From: Cedecea neteri
GTDB taxonomy: Bacteria > Pseudomonadota > Gammaproteobacteria > Enterobacterales > Enterobacteriaceae
Assembly (NCBI RefSeq): GCF_000757825.1
Contig: NZ_CP009451.1
Span: 1-64,000 of the forward strand
DNA length: 64,000 bases
Reading direction: 5' to 3'
Under the pieces are notes generated by a model. The model was not told the origin of the DNA. It saw nothing but the letters and a program-made list of their open reading frames with translations, and searched no databases. Below are positions 18,084-29,182 of this stretch, in pieces; within the stretch, counting starts at the first letter, position 1; every line of letters begins with the position of its first letter. A program made the position numbers and the translations under genes.

Positions 18084-18667
18084 TCAATACCGGGTTGCGC
18101 TTTGACCCCGGCGTCAAACGCATGCTTCACCGGGCGAAGTTCGCTTACCGTGTCGGCGATGTCCAGAATCTCGCGATGACATCCGCGTCCGGTGATAATC
18201 ACCGTCTGGTTTGCCGGACGGCTAGCCAGCGCGCTTAAGACTTCTTCCAGCGGCAGATAATCATAGGCCACCATATAGGTAAGTTCGTCGAGGATAACCA
18301 TATCCAGCGCAGCGTCCGCCAGCATGCGTTTACCCTGCTCCCATACCGCCAGGCACGCGGCCGTATCGGTTTCACGGTTCTGTGTCTCCCAGGTAAAGCC
18401 GGTTGCCATCACCTGAAACTCCACGCCGTGCGGCTCCAGCAGATTACGCTCGCCGTTCGGCCATTGGCCTTTGATAAACTGAATTACTCCGACTTTTTTG
18501 CCGTGGCCTACTGCACGGGTGGCGGTGCCAAATGCAGCGGTTGTTTTACCTTTGCCGTTGCCGGTAAAGACTATCAGGATCCCTCGCTCTTCCTGAGCAT
18601 CCGCAATGCGGGCATCAACCTTTTCTTTTTGCCGCTGCTGTCGCTGCTGGTAACGATCCTCACTCAT
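18077..18667 (-). CDS. btuR: Cob(I)yrinic acid a,c-diamide adenosyltransferase BtuR
   Basis: BtuR (CobA/CobO) transfers the adenosyl group of ATP to cob(I)alamin or its precursors, giving the coenzyme form of B12. The 196-residue product has the P-loop GNGKGKTTAAFGTATRAVG (36-54) and the VILDELTYMVAYDYL motif. Length equals E. coli BtuR. Its ATG overlaps the stop of yciK (ATGA), so the two are coupled. The gene converges on the AraC-type gene with a 7-base overlap, leaving no room for a terminator between them. Confidence 0.95.
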   Translation of the reverse strand: MSEDRYQQRQQRQKEKVDARIADAQEERGILIVFTGNGKGKTTAAFGTATRAVGHGKKVGVIQFIKGQWPNGERNLLEPHGVEFQVMATGFTWETQNRETDTAACLAVWEQGKRMLADAALDMVILDELTYMVAYDYLPLEEVLSALASRPANQTVIITGRGCHREILDIADTVSELRPVKHAFDAGVKAQPGIDY

Positions 18668-19425
18668 TCTGAAATCCCCGGTTTGCGGTTAGGCTGGGCG
18701 TCAAAACTCATGCCGGTTTTTCGGCGGCTATCGTCGCCCATCAGCCACAGATAAAGCGGCATTAAATCTCGCGGCGTTTTTAGTTTTGACGGATCTTCTG
18801 TTGGGAAGGCGCTGGCGCGCATCGCCGTACGCGTGCCGCCGGGGTTAATGCAGTTCACGCGCAGGTTGTGTTGCTTATATTCCTCGGCCAGCACCTGCAT
18901 CATGCCTTCTGTGGCAAACTTCGATGCAGCATAAGCTCCCCATCCAGCGCGGCCCTGGCGGCCAACGCTGGAAGTGGTGAAGACCAGCGAGCCGGATTCG
19001 GATTTGAGTAATAAAGGAAGCAAAGCCTGAGTCAGGAAAAAGGTGGCGTTAACGTTCACCTGCATCACGGCCTGCCAGGTTTCCGGGTTCTGCTTATCCA
19101 TCGGCACCACGTCGCCAAGAATACCTGCGTTATGCAGTACGCCATCGAGGCGCGGAACCAGCGTAGCGAGCTTGTTTGCCAGGCCGTGGCACTCTTCCGG
19201 GGTGGCCGTGGCCAGGTCGAGCGTGAACCAGTGCGCTGGCAGCAGGCCGTGGGACTGGATTTCGCCGGCGACGGCGCGAAGCTTCTGTTCGTTGCGTCCC
19301 AGCAGAATGACCGAAGCACCGAAGCGAGCGTAGGTGAGTGCGGCGACACGGCCGATGCCATCGCTGGCGCCGGTGACTAAAATAATTCGGTTTTGCAGTA
19401 AGTTATCTTGCGGCTGGTAGTGCAC
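18664..19425 (-). CDS. yciK: Short-chain dehydrogenase/reductase YciK
   Basis: YciK is a classical SDR of unknown physiological substrate. The Rossmann TGASDGIGR motif (near residue 19), HNAG and the catalytic Tyr-Lys in YAASK are present. I chose the GTG at 19425 (product VHYQPQDNLLQNR with initiator Met, 253 residues), because GAGGAG lies at the right distance and the E. coli protein (252 residues) starts at the same place; the frame also extends 11 codons upstream. Upstream of btuR and coupled to it by a 4-base overlap. Confidence 0.92.
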   Translation of the reverse strand: MHYQPQDNLLQNRIILVTGASDGIGRVAALTYARFGASVILLGRNEQKLRAVAGEIQSHGLLPAHWFTLDLATATPEECHGLANKLATLVPRLDGVLHNAGILGDVVPMDKQNPETWQAVMQVNVNATFFLTQALLPLLLKSESGSLVFTTSSVGRQGRAGWGAYAASKFATEGMMQVLAEEYKQHNLRVNCINPGGTRTAMRASAFPTEDPSKLKTPRDLMPLYLWLMGDDSRRKTGMSFDAQPNRKPGISE

Positions 19426-19682
19426 GGTTTTGCTCCTCGCGTGATGCAATATGCTCACGTCTTATTTCTCATTGGGTTACCGGGCTTTATGCCTCAAAGG
19501 CGGGCGCATTTCAATCAGCCTGACGGAGACAATGCTCAGGATTAACATTTTGCAAAAGTTTCCCTGCGCCAAACCCTTTAAGGAAGCGCTCTTCCTGCCT
19601 TTATAGTTACTTACAGACGAACGTGTACCCGCTCGGGTACACTGGCAGACATTAACAATGCTTAGTGATAAAGGCGGTAAAT

Positions 19683-20732
19683 GTGGATCTGATTGCTAAC
19701 TATGGGCTTTTTCTGGCTAAAGCGGTAACCCTCGTGGTTGCGATTGCCGCCGTGGCCATTATTTTGGTGAACGTTGCGCAACGTAAGAAACAGGCGCGCG
19801 GTGAACTACGCCTGACGAATCTGAGCGAGCAGTATCAGGACGTCAAGCAGGAAATGCAGGTCGCTATGCTCGATCCGCACCAGCAGAAACTGTGGCATAA
19901 AGAAGAAAAGAAAAAACTCAAGCTTGAAGCTAAGCAGGCTAAAGCGCGGGCAAAACGTGGCGAAAAAACCAGTTCGGGCAAGCCAACGCTTTACGTGCTC
20001 GACTTTAAAGGCAGCATGGATGCTCACGAAGTGAGTTCCCTGCGCGAAGAGGTTACCGCCGTGCTGTCCGTGGTGAAGCCGAAAGATGAGGTTCTGCTGC
20101 GGCTTGAAAGCCCCGGCGGCGTGGTTCATGGCTATGGGCTTGCGGCATCGCAGCTTCAGCGTTTACGTGACAAAGACGTCCCGCTAACGGTTGCGGTAGA
20201 CAAAGTCGCGGCCAGCGGCGGTTATATGATGGCGTGTGTGGCTCAGCGTATTGTTGCCGCGCCATTCTCCATCATCGGTTCGATTGGCGTCGTGGCCCAA
20301 ATTCCTAACTTCCACCGCCTGCTCAAACGTAATGACATCGACGTTGAGCTGCACACCGCGGGGCAGTACAAACGTACCCTGACGCTGCTGGGCGAAAATA
20401 CCGAACAGGGACGTGAGAAATTCAGGGAAGATCTGAACGAAACGCATCATCTTTTCAAGCAGTTTGTCAGCAGCATGCGTCCCGCGCTTGATATTGAAGC
20501 GGTGGCTACGGGCGAGCACTGGTACGGTACTCAGGCGAAGGAAAAGGGCCTGGTGGATGACGTGGCGACCAGCGATGACCTGCTGTTGGGCATGATGAAA
20601 GATTTTGACGCCGTAAATGTCCGATATCTGCAGCGTAAAAAAGTAATGGATCGTTTCACCGGAAGCGCGGCGAACAGCGTTGACCGCCTGCTGCTGCGCT
20701 GGTGGCAGCGGGGAGAAAAGCCGCTGCTCTAA
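19683..20732 (+). CDS. sohB: Inner-membrane peptidase SohB
   Basis: SohB is an S49 (signal peptide peptidase A-like) serine protease, first found as a multicopy suppressor of a degP mutant. One N-terminal membrane helix (about 8-30) is followed by a charged coiled-coil-like region (about 35-95) and the catalytic domain with the Ser in VAASGGYMMACV (near 180). The GTG at 19683 gives 349 residues, exactly the E. coli length, and has GGCGG upstream; an in-frame GTG six codons earlier is less likely. Single-gene unit. Confidence 0.93.
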   Translation: MDLIANYGLFLAKAVTLVVAIAAVAIILVNVAQRKKQARGELRLTNLSEQYQDVKQEMQVAMLDPHQQKLWHKEEKKKLKLEAKQAKARAKRGEKTSSGKPTLYVLDFKGSMDAHEVSSLREEVTAVLSVVKPKDEVLLRLESPGGVVHGYGLAASQLQRLRDKDVPLTVAVDKVAASGGYMMACVAQRIVAAPFSIIGSIGVVAQIPNFHRLLKRNDIDVELHTAGQYKRTLTLLGENTEQGREKFREDLNETHHLFKQFVSSMRPALDIEAVATGEHWYGTQAKEKGLVDDVATSDDLLLGMMKDFDAVNVRYLQRKKVMDRFTGSAANSVDRLLLRWWQRGEKPLL

Positions 20733-20770
20733 AACAATTATTTTCTAAAACAAGGCTGTTCTAAGACCAA

Positions 20771-20797
20771 AAAAGCGAGGCCCTGAGCCTCGCTTTT
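20771..20797. terminator. Bidirectional terminator sohB / yciN
   Basis: AAAAGCGAGGC and GCCTCGCTTTT form an 11-bp perfect stem with a 5-base loop, flanked by A and T runs. It lies between the converging sohB and yciN genes. Confidence 0.93.
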
Positions 20798-20800
20798 CGT

Positions 20801-21052
20801 TTAGTCCTGCAGCGAATACTTTTCAGACAGGACGTGGGCCAGGTGCTTAAACATATTAAACACCGCCGTGCTCTTCGGCGTCGGCAAGCCCTGTTCGTCC
20901 AGGAAGTATTCTCCACTAAAGACCAGCACGCCGTTTTTCGGGGCCACGCCGGTGGCTTCCATCCCGTGCAGGAAATCCTCATGTTCACGAATGATTTTGT
21001 TCGCCTCAACGAGGAGGGATTCGCGGTCAATAGGCTGAGTTGTCTCTTGCAT
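20801..21052 (-). CDS. yciN: YciN family protein (DUF2498)
   Basis: An 83-residue cytoplasmic protein, same length as E. coli YciN, with the family stretches [33 protein letters not shown] and HVLSEKYSL. Function is unknown. It lies between sohB and topA as in E. coli, and its start is divergent from topA. GGAGAAC lies before the ATG. Confidence 0.92.
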   Translation of the reverse strand: MQETTQPIDRESLLVEANKIIREHEDFLHGMEATGVAPKNGVLVFSGEYFLDEQGLPTPKSTAVFNMFKHLAHVLSEKYSLQD

Positions 21053-21452
21053 GATGTTCTCCTTAAAAAACTGGCGCTAGTTTACGTCCGCTTGAGGGGA
21101 AAGGGCAAATTTTCCCTGTAAACCCTGTGGCCTTAAAAAAGTTAACCGTGCTGGCGGGATCCGGTATTGCATGCTAATAAAGTTGCGTAACATATTTTAT
21201 CAGGTAGAGTGTGACGCTTTCGCAAATCTGGCAACAGAATTGCTTGACATTCGACCAAACTTCCGTCGTGCTATGCCACTTGCGCGAGACTTCTGGCCTT
21301 CAATAACCGGCGAGTGAGCCGCCTGTGATGCAGGTTATTGAAAAAAAGAGTTGATCTCCTTCCACACTGCCGCAATATAAAAAAGCGCGTCGCCAGTGGA
21401 AGGTGAAAATTTGCGACGTATTCCTGGAAGAATTAAATAGGTAAAGGTGAAA
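21053..21452. other. Divergent intergenic region yciN / topA (400 bases)
   Basis: This gap must contain the topA promoters; in E. coli topA has several, tuned by supercoiling. Candidate boxes are TTGACA at 21243-21248 with TGCTAT 19 bases on, and TTGATC near 21351 with AATATA 17 bases on; neither is compelling. The strongest structure is the inverted repeat at 21299-21342. No gene is seen. Confidence 0.5.
21299..21342. promoter_or_regulatory. Inverted repeat in the topA leader
   Basis: TTCAATAACC and GGTTATTGAA are perfect 10-base arms around a 24-base centre that itself contains GGC/GCC arms. The structure is followed by A residues, not T, on the plus strand, so it is not a topA-sense terminator. 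It could be extruded as a cruciform under strong negative supercoiling, or be an operator. Confidence 0.5.
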
Positions 21453-24050
21453 ATGGGTAAAGCTCTCGTCATCGTTGAGTCCCCGGCAAAAGCCAAAACG
21501 ATCAACAAATATCTCGGTAATGACTACGTGGTTAAATCCAGCGTCGGTCACATCCGTGATTTGCCGACCAGTGGATCAACCACCAAGAAGAGCGCTGACT
21601 CTGCCGCCGCCAAAGGGACCAAAAAGGTCAAAAAGGATGAACGCGGAGCGCTCGTCAATCGCATGGGTGTTGATCCATGGCATAACTGGGACGCTCGCTA
21701 CGAAGTGCTGCCGGGCAAGGAGAAAGTGGTCTCCGAGCTGAAATCTCTGGCAGAAAAAGCAGACCACATCTATCTCGCAACCGACCTTGACCGCGAAGGG
21801 GAAGCCATTGCATGGCACCTGCGGGAAGTTATCGGCGGCGATGAAACGCGCTATAGCCGCGTGGTCTTTAACGAAATCACTAAAAATGCGATTCGCCAGG
21901 CGTTTGAAAAGCCGGGTGAACTGAACATCGACCGTGTTAACGCCCAGCAGGCGCGCCGCTTTATGGACCGCGTAGTGGGTTACATGGTGTCACCGCTGCT
22001 GTGGAAAAAGATTGCGCGTGGCCTGTCCGCAGGGCGCGTGCAGTCCGTAGCGGTTCGCCTGGTTGTCGAGCGTGAGCGCGAAATCAAAGCGTTCGTGCCG
22101 GAAGAGTACTGGGAAATCGACGCTAACCTGTCGACGCCGAAGGGCAATGCGCTCCCGGTGCAGGTGAGCCATCATAAAGACAAGCCTTTCCGGCCGGTTA
22201 ACCGCGAGCAAACTATGGCGGCGGTTAGCCTGCTAGAAAAAGCTCGCTACACCGTTCTGGATCGTGAAGACAAGCCAACCAGCAGCAAGCCGGGTGCGCC
22301 GTTCATTACCTCCACGCTGCAGCAGGCCGCCAGTACGCGTCTTGGCTTCGGCGTGAAGAAAACGATGATGATGGCACAGCGTCTTTACGAAGCGGGCCAC
22401 ATTACCTATATGCGTACCGACTCCACCAACCTGAGCCAGGATGCGGTGAGCATGGTGCGCGGCTATATCGAAGAGAGCTTCGGTAAGAAATACCTGCCTG
22501 CGGACGCGAACCAGTACGCCAGCAAGGACAACTCTCAGGAAGCGCACGAAGCGATTCGTCCTTCTGACGTGTCCGTGCAGGCCGAGTCGTTGAAAGACAT
22601 GGAAGCGGATGCCCAGAAGCTTTATCAGCTGATCTGGCGCCAGTTCGTGGCCTGCCAGATGACGCCTGCGAAATACGATTCCACCACGCTGACGGTGGAA
22701 GCCGGTGAATACCGCCTGAAGACGCGTGGTCGTACGCTGCGCTTTGATGGCTGGACGAAGGTGATGCCTGCGCTGCGTAAGGGCGATGAAGACCGCACTT
22801 TACCGGCGGTTAATCCGGGTGAGGAACTGACGCTGGTTGAGCTGCTTCCTGCCCAGCACTTTACCAAGCCGCCAGCACGTTTCAGTGAAGCATCGCTGGT
22901 TAAAGAGCTGGAAAAACGCGGTATTGGTCGTCCATCTACCTACGCTTCTATCATCTCCACCATTCAGGATCGTGGCTACGTGCGCGTCGAGAACCGCCGT
23001 TTCTACGCTGAAAAAATGGGCGAGATCGTGACCGACCGTCTGGAAGAAAACTTCCGCGAGCTGATGAATTACGACTTCACCGCGCAAATGGAAAACAGCC
23101 TGGACCAGGTCGCAAACAATCAGGCCGAGTGGAAAGGCGTGCTGGATAACTTCTTCAGCGATTTCAGCGGCCAGCTTGAGAAAGCCGAGCAGGATCCGGA
23201 AGAAGGCGGCATGCGCCCGAATCAGATGGTCCTGACCAGCATCGATTGCCCAACCTGCGGCCGTAAAATGGGGATCCGTACCGCGAGTACCGGCGTGTTC
23301 CTCGGCTGTTCCGGCTATGCGTTACCGCCGAAAGAGCGCTGCAAAACCACCATCAACCTGGTGCCGGAGAACGAAGTTCTTAACGTGCTGGAAGGGGATG
23401 ACGCGGAAACAAACGCCCTGCGCGCCAAGCGTCGCTGCCAGAAATGCGGCACGGCGATGGACAGCTATCTCATCGATCCGAAGCGTAAGCTGCACGTTTG
23501 TGGTAACAACCCGACCTGCGACGGCTACGAAATCGAAGAGGGTGAGTTCCGCATCAAAGGTTATGACGGCCCGATCGTTGAGTGCGAGAAGTGTGGCTCA
23601 GAAATGCACCTGAGAATGGGGCGTTTCGGGAAGTACATGGCCTGTACCAACGACGAGTGTAAGAATACCCGTAAGATCCTGCGTAACGGCGAAGTCGCGC
23701 CGCCGAAGGAAGACCCGGTGCCGTTGCCTGAGCTGCCGTGCGAGAAATCCGACGCCTATTTCGTGCTGCGTGATGGTGCGGCTGGGGTATTCCTGGCGGC
23801 AAACACCTTCCCGAAATCTCGTGAAACGCGTGCGCCGCTGGTTGAAGAGCTTCACCGCTTCCGCGATCGTTTACCGGAGAAACTGCGCTACCTGGCCGAT
23901 GCTCCTCAGGAAGATCCTGAAGGGAATAAAGCTTTCGTACGCTTTAGCCGTAAAACGAAGCAGCAGTATGTCGCTTCTGAGAAAGAGGGCAAAGCGACCG
24001 GCTGGTCCGCCTTCTTCGTCGACGGTAAGTGGGTTGTCGGCAAGAAATAA
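21453..24050 (+). CDS. topA: DNA topoisomerase I TopA
   Basis: TopA relaxes negatively supercoiled DNA (type IA). The 865-residue length is that of E. coli. Visible are the N-terminal Toprim domain ([12 protein letters not shown] and [15 protein letters not shown] with acidic metal residues), the active-site Tyr in [12 protein letters not shown] (near 319), and three C-terminal Cys4 zinc ribbons (CPTCGRKMG...[10 protein letters not shown]...[10 protein letters not shown]...C) followed by zinc-free ribbons. I chose the ATG at 21453 ([10 protein letters not shown]); the GTG two codons earlier is less likely. Confidence 0.97.
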   Translation: MGKALVIVESPAKAKTINKYLGNDYVVKSSVGHIRDLPTSGSTTKKSADSAAAKGTKKVKKDERGALVNRMGVDPWHNWDARYEVLPGKEKVVSELKSLAEKADHIYLATDLDREGEAIAWHLREVIGGDETRYSRVVFNEITKNAIRQAFEKPGELNIDRVNAQQARRFMDRVVGYMVSPLLWKKIARGLSAGRVQSVAVRLVVEREREIKAFVPEEYWEIDANLSTPKGNALPVQVSHHKDKPFRPVNREQTMAAVSLLEKARYTVLDREDKPTSSKPGAPFITSTLQQAASTRLGFGVKKTMMMAQRLYEAGHITYMRTDSTNLSQDAVSMVRGYIEESFGKKYLPADANQYASKDNSQEAHEAIRPSDVSVQAESLKDMEADAQKLYQLIWRQFVACQMTPAKYDSTTLTVEAGEYRLKTRGRTLRFDGWTKVMPALRKGDEDRTLPAVNPGEELTLVELLPAQHFTKPPARFSEASLVKELEKRGIGRPSTYASIISTIQDRGYVRVENRRFYAEKMGEIVTDRLEENFRELMNYDFTAQMENSLDQVANNQAEWKGVLDNFFSDFSGQLEKAEQDPEEGGMRPNQMVLTSIDCPTCGRKMGIRTASTGVFLGCSGYALPPKERCKTTINLVPENEVLNVLEGDDAETNALRAKRRCQKCGTAMDSYLIDPKRKLHVCGNNPTCDGYEIEEGEFRIKGYDGPIVECEKCGSEMHLRMGRFGKYMACTNDECKNTRKILRNGEVAPPKEDPVPLPELPCEKSDAYFVLRDGAAGVFLAANTFPKSRETRAPLVEELHRFRDRLPEKLRYLADAPQEDPEGNKAFVRFSRKTKQQYVASEKEGKATGWSAFFVDGKWVVGKK

Positions 24051-24069
24051 GCCTGCCTGCAAATGAGAA

Positions 24070-24095
24070 AACCGGAGCCTGTCTCCGGTTTTTTT
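24070..24095 (+). terminator. Terminator after topA
   Basis: AACCGGAG and CTCCGGTT form a stem with a 5-base loop, followed by a run of T, 20 bases after the topA stop. Confidence 0.93.
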
Positions 24096-24247
24096 ATGCC
24101 GCTTTATATAACTCGTTTATTATCTTTTCATCCCATCTATACAAAGTAGCTATAACTGATATAGTAAGTAAAGCAATGTCAATTTTCGTATTTTCTGCGT
24201 CGTAACCCCTGCCATTGAGTGCCGGGGCCTTTGACCCTGGACGGTAA

Positions 24248-25225
<978 letters not shown>

Positions 25226-25232
25226 TTTCCCA

Positions 25233-25261
25233 GGGTATCTTCGGTGAATCCGGAGATACCC
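25233..25261 (+). terminator. Possible terminator after cysB
   Basis: GGGTATCTTCGG and CCGGAGATACCC form a 12-bp stem with one mismatch and a 5-base loop, starting eight bases after the cysB stop. The following tract is only partly T-rich. Confidence 0.7.
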
Positions 25262-25558
25262 ACTTCATTATTAAATAAGAATTAAACGCATTTCTTCATC
25301 TATTCCCATTCCCGCCTAATAAGCCACATCGTGACAATGGTTATTGTGTCGCAATAAAGAGACACAGCTAGTAAATAAGTCGTAGTTGCGCAAATTTGGT
25401 GTTTCGATTATTTATTTCAGGTCAAAAGATTAAATCTTTTCTCTTCCCCATAGCGCAATTTTTCTGGCTTTTGAGCTAGAGTTTCTTTAGGATTAATCCC
25501 AACTGGCGATTAGTTATACCGATTGTTTGGAAATATTACGATAAGTGGTGTCGATTGT
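25262..25558. other. Intergenic region cysB / ymiA
   Basis: About 300 AT-rich bases. The main structure is the perfect palindrome AAAAGATT-A-AATCTTTT at 25424-25440. No gene longer than 30 codons with a ribosome-binding site was recognised. Promoter elements of the ymiA-yciX unit should be here, but none is clear. Confidence 0.5.
25424..25440. promoter_or_regulatory. 17-base perfect palindrome upstream of ymiA
   Basis: Arms AAAAGATT and AATCTTTT around a single A, 119 bases before ymiA. The perfect symmetry suggests an operator for a dimeric regulator; it could also be a weak AT-rich terminator-like hairpin. No protein can be assigned. Confidence 0.4.
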
Positions 25559-25699
25559 ATGAGGCTAGCAATGTCATCAGGAAGTGAGCAACCGCAAAGG
25601 GATCCGGCGCTGAAACGCAAGGCGTGGACTGCGGTGTTTTTGGTGTCAGCCTTGTTCTGGCTGGTCGTGGCGCTGGTTGCCTGGAAATTTTGGGGGTAG
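25559..25699 (+). CDS. ymiA: Small membrane protein YmiA
   Basis: A 46-residue product, MRLAMSSGSEQPQRDPALKR at the start, then one hydrophobic helix (about 22-44, ending WKFWG). It is nearly collinear with E. coli YmiA, also 46 residues: the RDPALKRKAW segment and C-terminal WKxWG match. Function is unknown; one inner-membrane segment with a basic N-terminal side is predicted. The stop is two bases before the yciX ATG, so they are co-translated. Confidence 0.85.
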   Translation: MRLAMSSGSEQPQRDPALKRKAWTAVFLVSALFWLVVALVAWKFWG

Positions 25700-25701
25700 C
25701 T

Positions 25702-25872
25702 ATGTCTACTCGGGATAGGGTTCCTGCACCCAAAGTCGTGGCCCGCACCCGCGGCAAAACGCGAAAAGAAGTAAAAAAAGAGGAAAGCACATCGACTGAA
25801 GGCTGGGCGCTGACAAAACAGCAGCAGGCTTTTATCGATTTGTTTTCCGAAGACGACAGCAAAAAACAATAA
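25702..25872 (+). CDS. yciX: Small basic protein YciX
   Basis: A 56-residue, strongly charged protein (MSTRDRVPAPKVVARTRGKT at the start; C-terminus FSEDDSKKQ). No membrane segment; the middle is rich in Lys and Glu. By position (ymiA-yciX-acnA) and size it corresponds to E. coli yciX, of unknown function. It begins two bases after ymiA; GGGGGTAG of the ymiA 3' end serves as ribosome-binding site. No terminator is seen right after it. Confidence 0.7.
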   Translation: MSTRDRVPAPKVVARTRGKTRKEVKKEESTSTEGWALTKQQQAFIDLFSEDDSKKQ

Positions 25873-26029
25873 TTTCGTTATTAAACCGTTTATTTTCTCT
25901 GCGGCAAAGAAATGCATTTTATTTACCGTAGGGCAACGAATCGTTTACTGATAATTACACACAGCAATACATTCTGGTGACTGCTTAATTAAGCAGTCTT
26001 ATTGCATATCGCAACATTGAGCAAAACTT

Positions 26030-26128
26030 ATGAATAATCAACGCGCCGTGAAATACTGGTCCTGGATGGGCGCCTTTACGCTGTCTGCTGTCTTTTGGGT
26101 AGAAATGTTCCGCGCCTTCGTTAATTAA
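26030..26128 (+). CDS. ymiC: Very small membrane protein, YmiC-like
   Basis: A 32-codon frame, beginning MNNQRAVKYWSWMGAF and ending EMFRAFVN, with one hydrophobic helix (about 10-28). Its style (short basic N-terminus, WSWMGAF, one helix) and its place just before acnA match the small protein YmiC of E. coli, but I cannot check identity. TTGAGC precedes at weak Shine-Dalgarno strength. A palindrome GCTTAATTAAGC lies at 25983-25994 upstream. Role unknown. Confidence 0.6.
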   Translation: MNNQRAVKYWSWMGAFTLSAVFWVEMFRAFVN

Positions 26129-26358
26129 TCATCGCCACGTGCGGCTTACCGCCGCTGCTCTGCCGCACCAAAGACTCCTCTCTGCTTTAAATCTCGCCCT
26201 GGCTAACGCCGGGGCGTTTGTTTACTCACGGCTTATTCCCTTCGCGTCATTTATCAATTTGGGTTGTTATCAAATCGTTACGGCAGGTTTGTGTTATCTT
26301 TAATAGTGACCCTGCTGATAATCAGGGCACTCGCTATCCCTGTCATAAAGGAGGAGCT

Positions 26359-29034
26359 ATGTCGTTAACCCTACGCGAAGCCAGTAAGGACACTTTACAA
26401 GCGCTAAACAAAACCTGGCACTACTACAGCCTGCCGCTGGCCGCAAAAGAGCTTGGGGATATCAGCCGTTTACCTAAGTCGCTAAAAGTTTTACTGGAAA
26501 ACCTGCTGCGCTGGCAGGATGAAGACTCCGTCACCCGGGAAGATATTCAGGCGCTGGCCGACTGGCTAAAACAGGCCCACGCCGACCGCGAAATTGCCTA
26601 TCGTCCTGCCCGTGTACTGATGCAGGATTTCACCGGCGTTCCCGCAGTCGTTGACCTCGCCGCGATGCGTGAAGCCGTGAAACGCCTTGGCGGAGATGTG
26701 GCAAAAGTGAATCCACTCTCCCCGGTTGACCTCGTAATTGACCACTCCGTGACGGTCGACCATTTTGGCGATAAAGACGCCTTCGAAGAAAACGTTCGCC
26801 TGGAAATGGAACGTAACCACGAGCGCTATGTCTTTTTACGCTGGGGGCAGCAGGCCTTTAGCCGCTTCAGCGTCGTCCCGCCGGGCACCGGTATTTGCCA
26901 CCAGGTCAACCTTGAGTATCTGGGTAAAGCAGTCTGGAGCGAAGAGCAGAACGGTGAGTTTATCGCTTATCCTGACACGCTGGTGGGCACCGACTCCCAC
27001 ACGACGATGATTAACGGTCTGGGTGTACTTGGCTGGGGCGTAGGCGGTATTGAAGCCGAGGCCGCAATGCTTGGCCAGCCCGTTTCCATGCTGATCCCGG
27101 ATGTCGTCGGCTTTAAGCTCGACGGCAAATTACGGGAAGGGATCACCGCCACTGACCTGGTGCTGACCGTCACCCAGATGCTGCGCAAGCACGGTGTAGT
27201 GGGTAAATTTGTTGAATTTTATGGCGATGGCCTTGATTCGCTGCCGCTTGCCGACCGTGCGACTATCGCCAATATGTCACCTGAATACGGCGCCACCTGC
27301 GGCTTCTTCCCGATTGATGGCGTAACTCTCGACTATATGCGTCTCAGCGGGCGCAGCGAAGAGCAGGTTGCCCTGGTAGAAGCCTACGCTAAGGCGCAGG
27401 GCATGTGGCGTAATACGGGGGATGAACCCGTGTTTACCAGCACGCTGGCGTTAAACATGAACGACGTTGAGGCCAGCCTGGCCGGGCCAAAACGTCCACA
27501 GGACCGCGTCCCGCTCGGCGGCGTACCGCAAGCATTTGCCGCCAGCAACGAGCTTGAAGTCAACGCTTCACACAAAGACCGCAACCCGGTTAGCTATACG
27601 CTTGCTGGCCGTGAGCACCAGCTGCCGGATGGCGCAGTCGTGATAGCGGCCATTACCTCCTGTACCAACACCTCAAACCCTAGCGTGCTGATGGCGGCCG
27701 GGTTGCTGGCTAAAAAGGCCGTCAGCCTGGGGCTGAAGCCACAGCCTTGGGTGAAAGCGTCGCTTGCGCCGGGCTCTAAAGTTGTGTCTGACTACCTGGC
27801 AAAGGCGAAGTTAACGCCTTACCTCGATGAGCTTGGCTTTAACCTGGTGGGCTACGGCTGTACTACCTGTATCGGTAACTCGGGCCCGCTGCCGGATCCT
27901 ATCGAACAGGCGATTAAAAAAGGCGATCTCACCGTGGGCGCGGTGCTTTCAGGGAACCGTAACTTCGAAGGTCGTATTCACCCGCTGGTCAAAACTAACT
28001 GGCTGGCATCGCCGCCGCTTGTTGTGGCCTATGCGCTGGCCGGGAACATGAACATCGACCTGACCAAAGAGCCGCTGGGGCACGATAAAAAAGGTGACCC
28101 GGTTTACCTGAAAGATATCTGGCCGAGCAGCCAGGAGATTGCTGCCGCCGTGGCGCAGGTGACCACCGATATGTTCCGCAAAGAGTACGCGGAGGTGTTC
28201 GAAGGCACTGAGGAGTGGCGCAATATTAAGGTGGAACGCTCGGCTACCTACGGCTGGCAAGATGACTCGACCTATATCCGGCTGTCGCCGTTCTTTGATG
28301 ATATGGGCATAGAGCCTAAACCTGTGGAAGATATCCACGGTGCTAAGGTACTGGCGATGCTCGGGGACTCGGTAACCACCGACCACATTTCCCCGGCTGG
28401 GAGTATTAAACCTGACAGCCCGGCAGGGCGTTATCTGCAAGGGCATGGCGTTGAGCGCGGGGATTTTAACTCCTACGGCTCGCGGCGCGGTAACCACGAA
28501 GTGATGATGCGCGGGACGTTTGCCAACATTCGTATTCGCAACGAAATGGTGCCGGGCGTGGAAGGAGGCATGACGCGGCTATTGCCGGGCGAAGAAGTGC
28601 TTTCAATTTACGACGCAGCGATGCGTTACAAAGAGCAGGGCACGCCGCTGGCGGTGATTGCCGGGAAAGAATATGGCTCCGGCTCAAGCCGTGACTGGGC
28701 TGCCAAAGGTCCCCGGCTGTTAGGCGTTCGGGTGGTGATTGCCGAATCGTTCGAGCGAATTCACCGCTCTAACCTTATCGGCATGGGCATTTTGCCGCTG
28801 GAATTCCCGCAGGGCGTCACGCGTAAAACGCTTGGCTTAACGGGCGAAGAGAAGCTGGACATCAGCGGGCTTAATCAGCTCCAGCCGGGTACAGATGTCC
28901 CGGTTACGCTGACCTTCGCCGACGGGCGTAAGCAGGTGGTTGATTGCCGCTGCCGTATTGATACCGGCAATGAGCTTACCTATTTCCGTAACGATGGCAT
29001 CCTGCATTATGTGATCAGGAATATGCTGAAGTAA
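26359..29034 (+). CDS. acnA: Aconitate hydratase A AcnA
   Basis: AcnA is the stress-resistant [4Fe-4S] aconitase that interconverts citrate and isocitrate in the TCA cycle. The 891 residues equal the E. coli length. Cluster ligands are in SCTNTSNPS and [10 protein letters not shown]; the swivelling C-terminal domain has [24 protein letters not shown] and the substrate-binding [17 protein letters not shown] chose the ATG at 26359, with AAAGGAGG just before; the frame is open 47 codons further upstream but has no comparable start. In E. coli it is controlled by SoxRS, FNR/ArcA and RpoS; I could not fix such sites here. Confidence 0.96.
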   Translation: MSLTLREASKDTLQALNKTWHYYSLPLAAKELGDISRLPKSLKVLLENLLRWQDEDSVTREDIQALADWLKQAHADREIAYRPARVLMQDFTGVPAVVDLAAMREAVKRLGGDVAKVNPLSPVDLVIDHSVTVDHFGDKDAFEENVRLEMERNHERYVFLRWGQQAFSRFSVVPPGTGICHQVNLEYLGKAVWSEEQNGEFIAYPDTLVGTDSHTTMINGLGVLGWGVGGIEAEAAMLGQPVSMLIPDVVGFKLDGKLREGITATDLVLTVTQMLRKHGVVGKFVEFYGDGLDSLPLADRATIANMSPEYGATCGFFPIDGVTLDYMRLSGRSEEQVALVEAYAKAQGMWRNTGDEPVFTSTLALNMNDVEASLAGPKRPQDRVPLGGVPQAFAASNELEVNASHKDRNPVSYTLAGREHQLPDGAVVIAAITSCTNTSNPSVLMAAGLLAKKAVSLGLKPQPWVKASLAPGSKVVSDYLAKAKLTPYLDELGFNLVGYGCTTCIGNSGPLPDPIEQAIKKGDLTVGAVLSGNRNFEGRIHPLVKTNWLASPPLVVAYALAGNMNIDLTKEPLGHDKKGDPVYLKDIWPSSQEIAAAVAQVTTDMFRKEYAEVFEGTEEWRNIKVERSATYGWQDDSTYIRLSPFFDDMGIEPKPVEDIHGAKVLAMLGDSVTTDHISPAGSIKPDSPAGRYLQGHGVERGDFNSYGSRRGNHEVMMRGTFANIRIRNEMVPGVEGGMTRLLPGEEVLSIYDAAMRYKEQGTPLAVIAGKEYGSGSSRDWAAKGPRLLGVRVVIAESFERIHRSNLIGMGILPLEFPQGVTRKTLGLTGEEKLDISGLNQLQPGTDVPVTLTFADGRKQVVDCRCRIDTGNELTYFRNDGILHYVIRNMLK

Positions 29035-29042
29035 GAAACGAA

Positions 29043-29064
29043 AAAGCCCCTGAAAAGGGGCTTT
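29043..29064 (+). terminator. Terminator after acnA
   Basis: AAAGCCCC and GGGGCTTT form an 8-bp stem with the TGAAAA loop, nine bases after the acnA stop. The same sequence recurs about 150 bases further on, where it is split by the insertion sequence. Confidence 0.9.
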
Positions 29065-29148
29065 GAGACGGCTGACAAAGTTCATTGTTCTAAAAAAGTC
29101 CGAACCCAGGTCTACTAAAAACAATGAGTAATGTTCTCTGGTTTGCCC

Positions 29149-29182
29149 CAAACAGTCGAAAACCACGTTTTTCGGCTGTTTG
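29149..29182. repeat. Long hairpin between acnA and the insertion sequence
   Basis: CAAACAGTCGAAAA and TTTTTCGGCTGTTTG form a 14-15-bp stem with one mismatch and a 4-5-base loop. On either strand T residues occur within the arm. It may be another terminator or the core of a small palindromic repeat. Confidence 0.6.
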
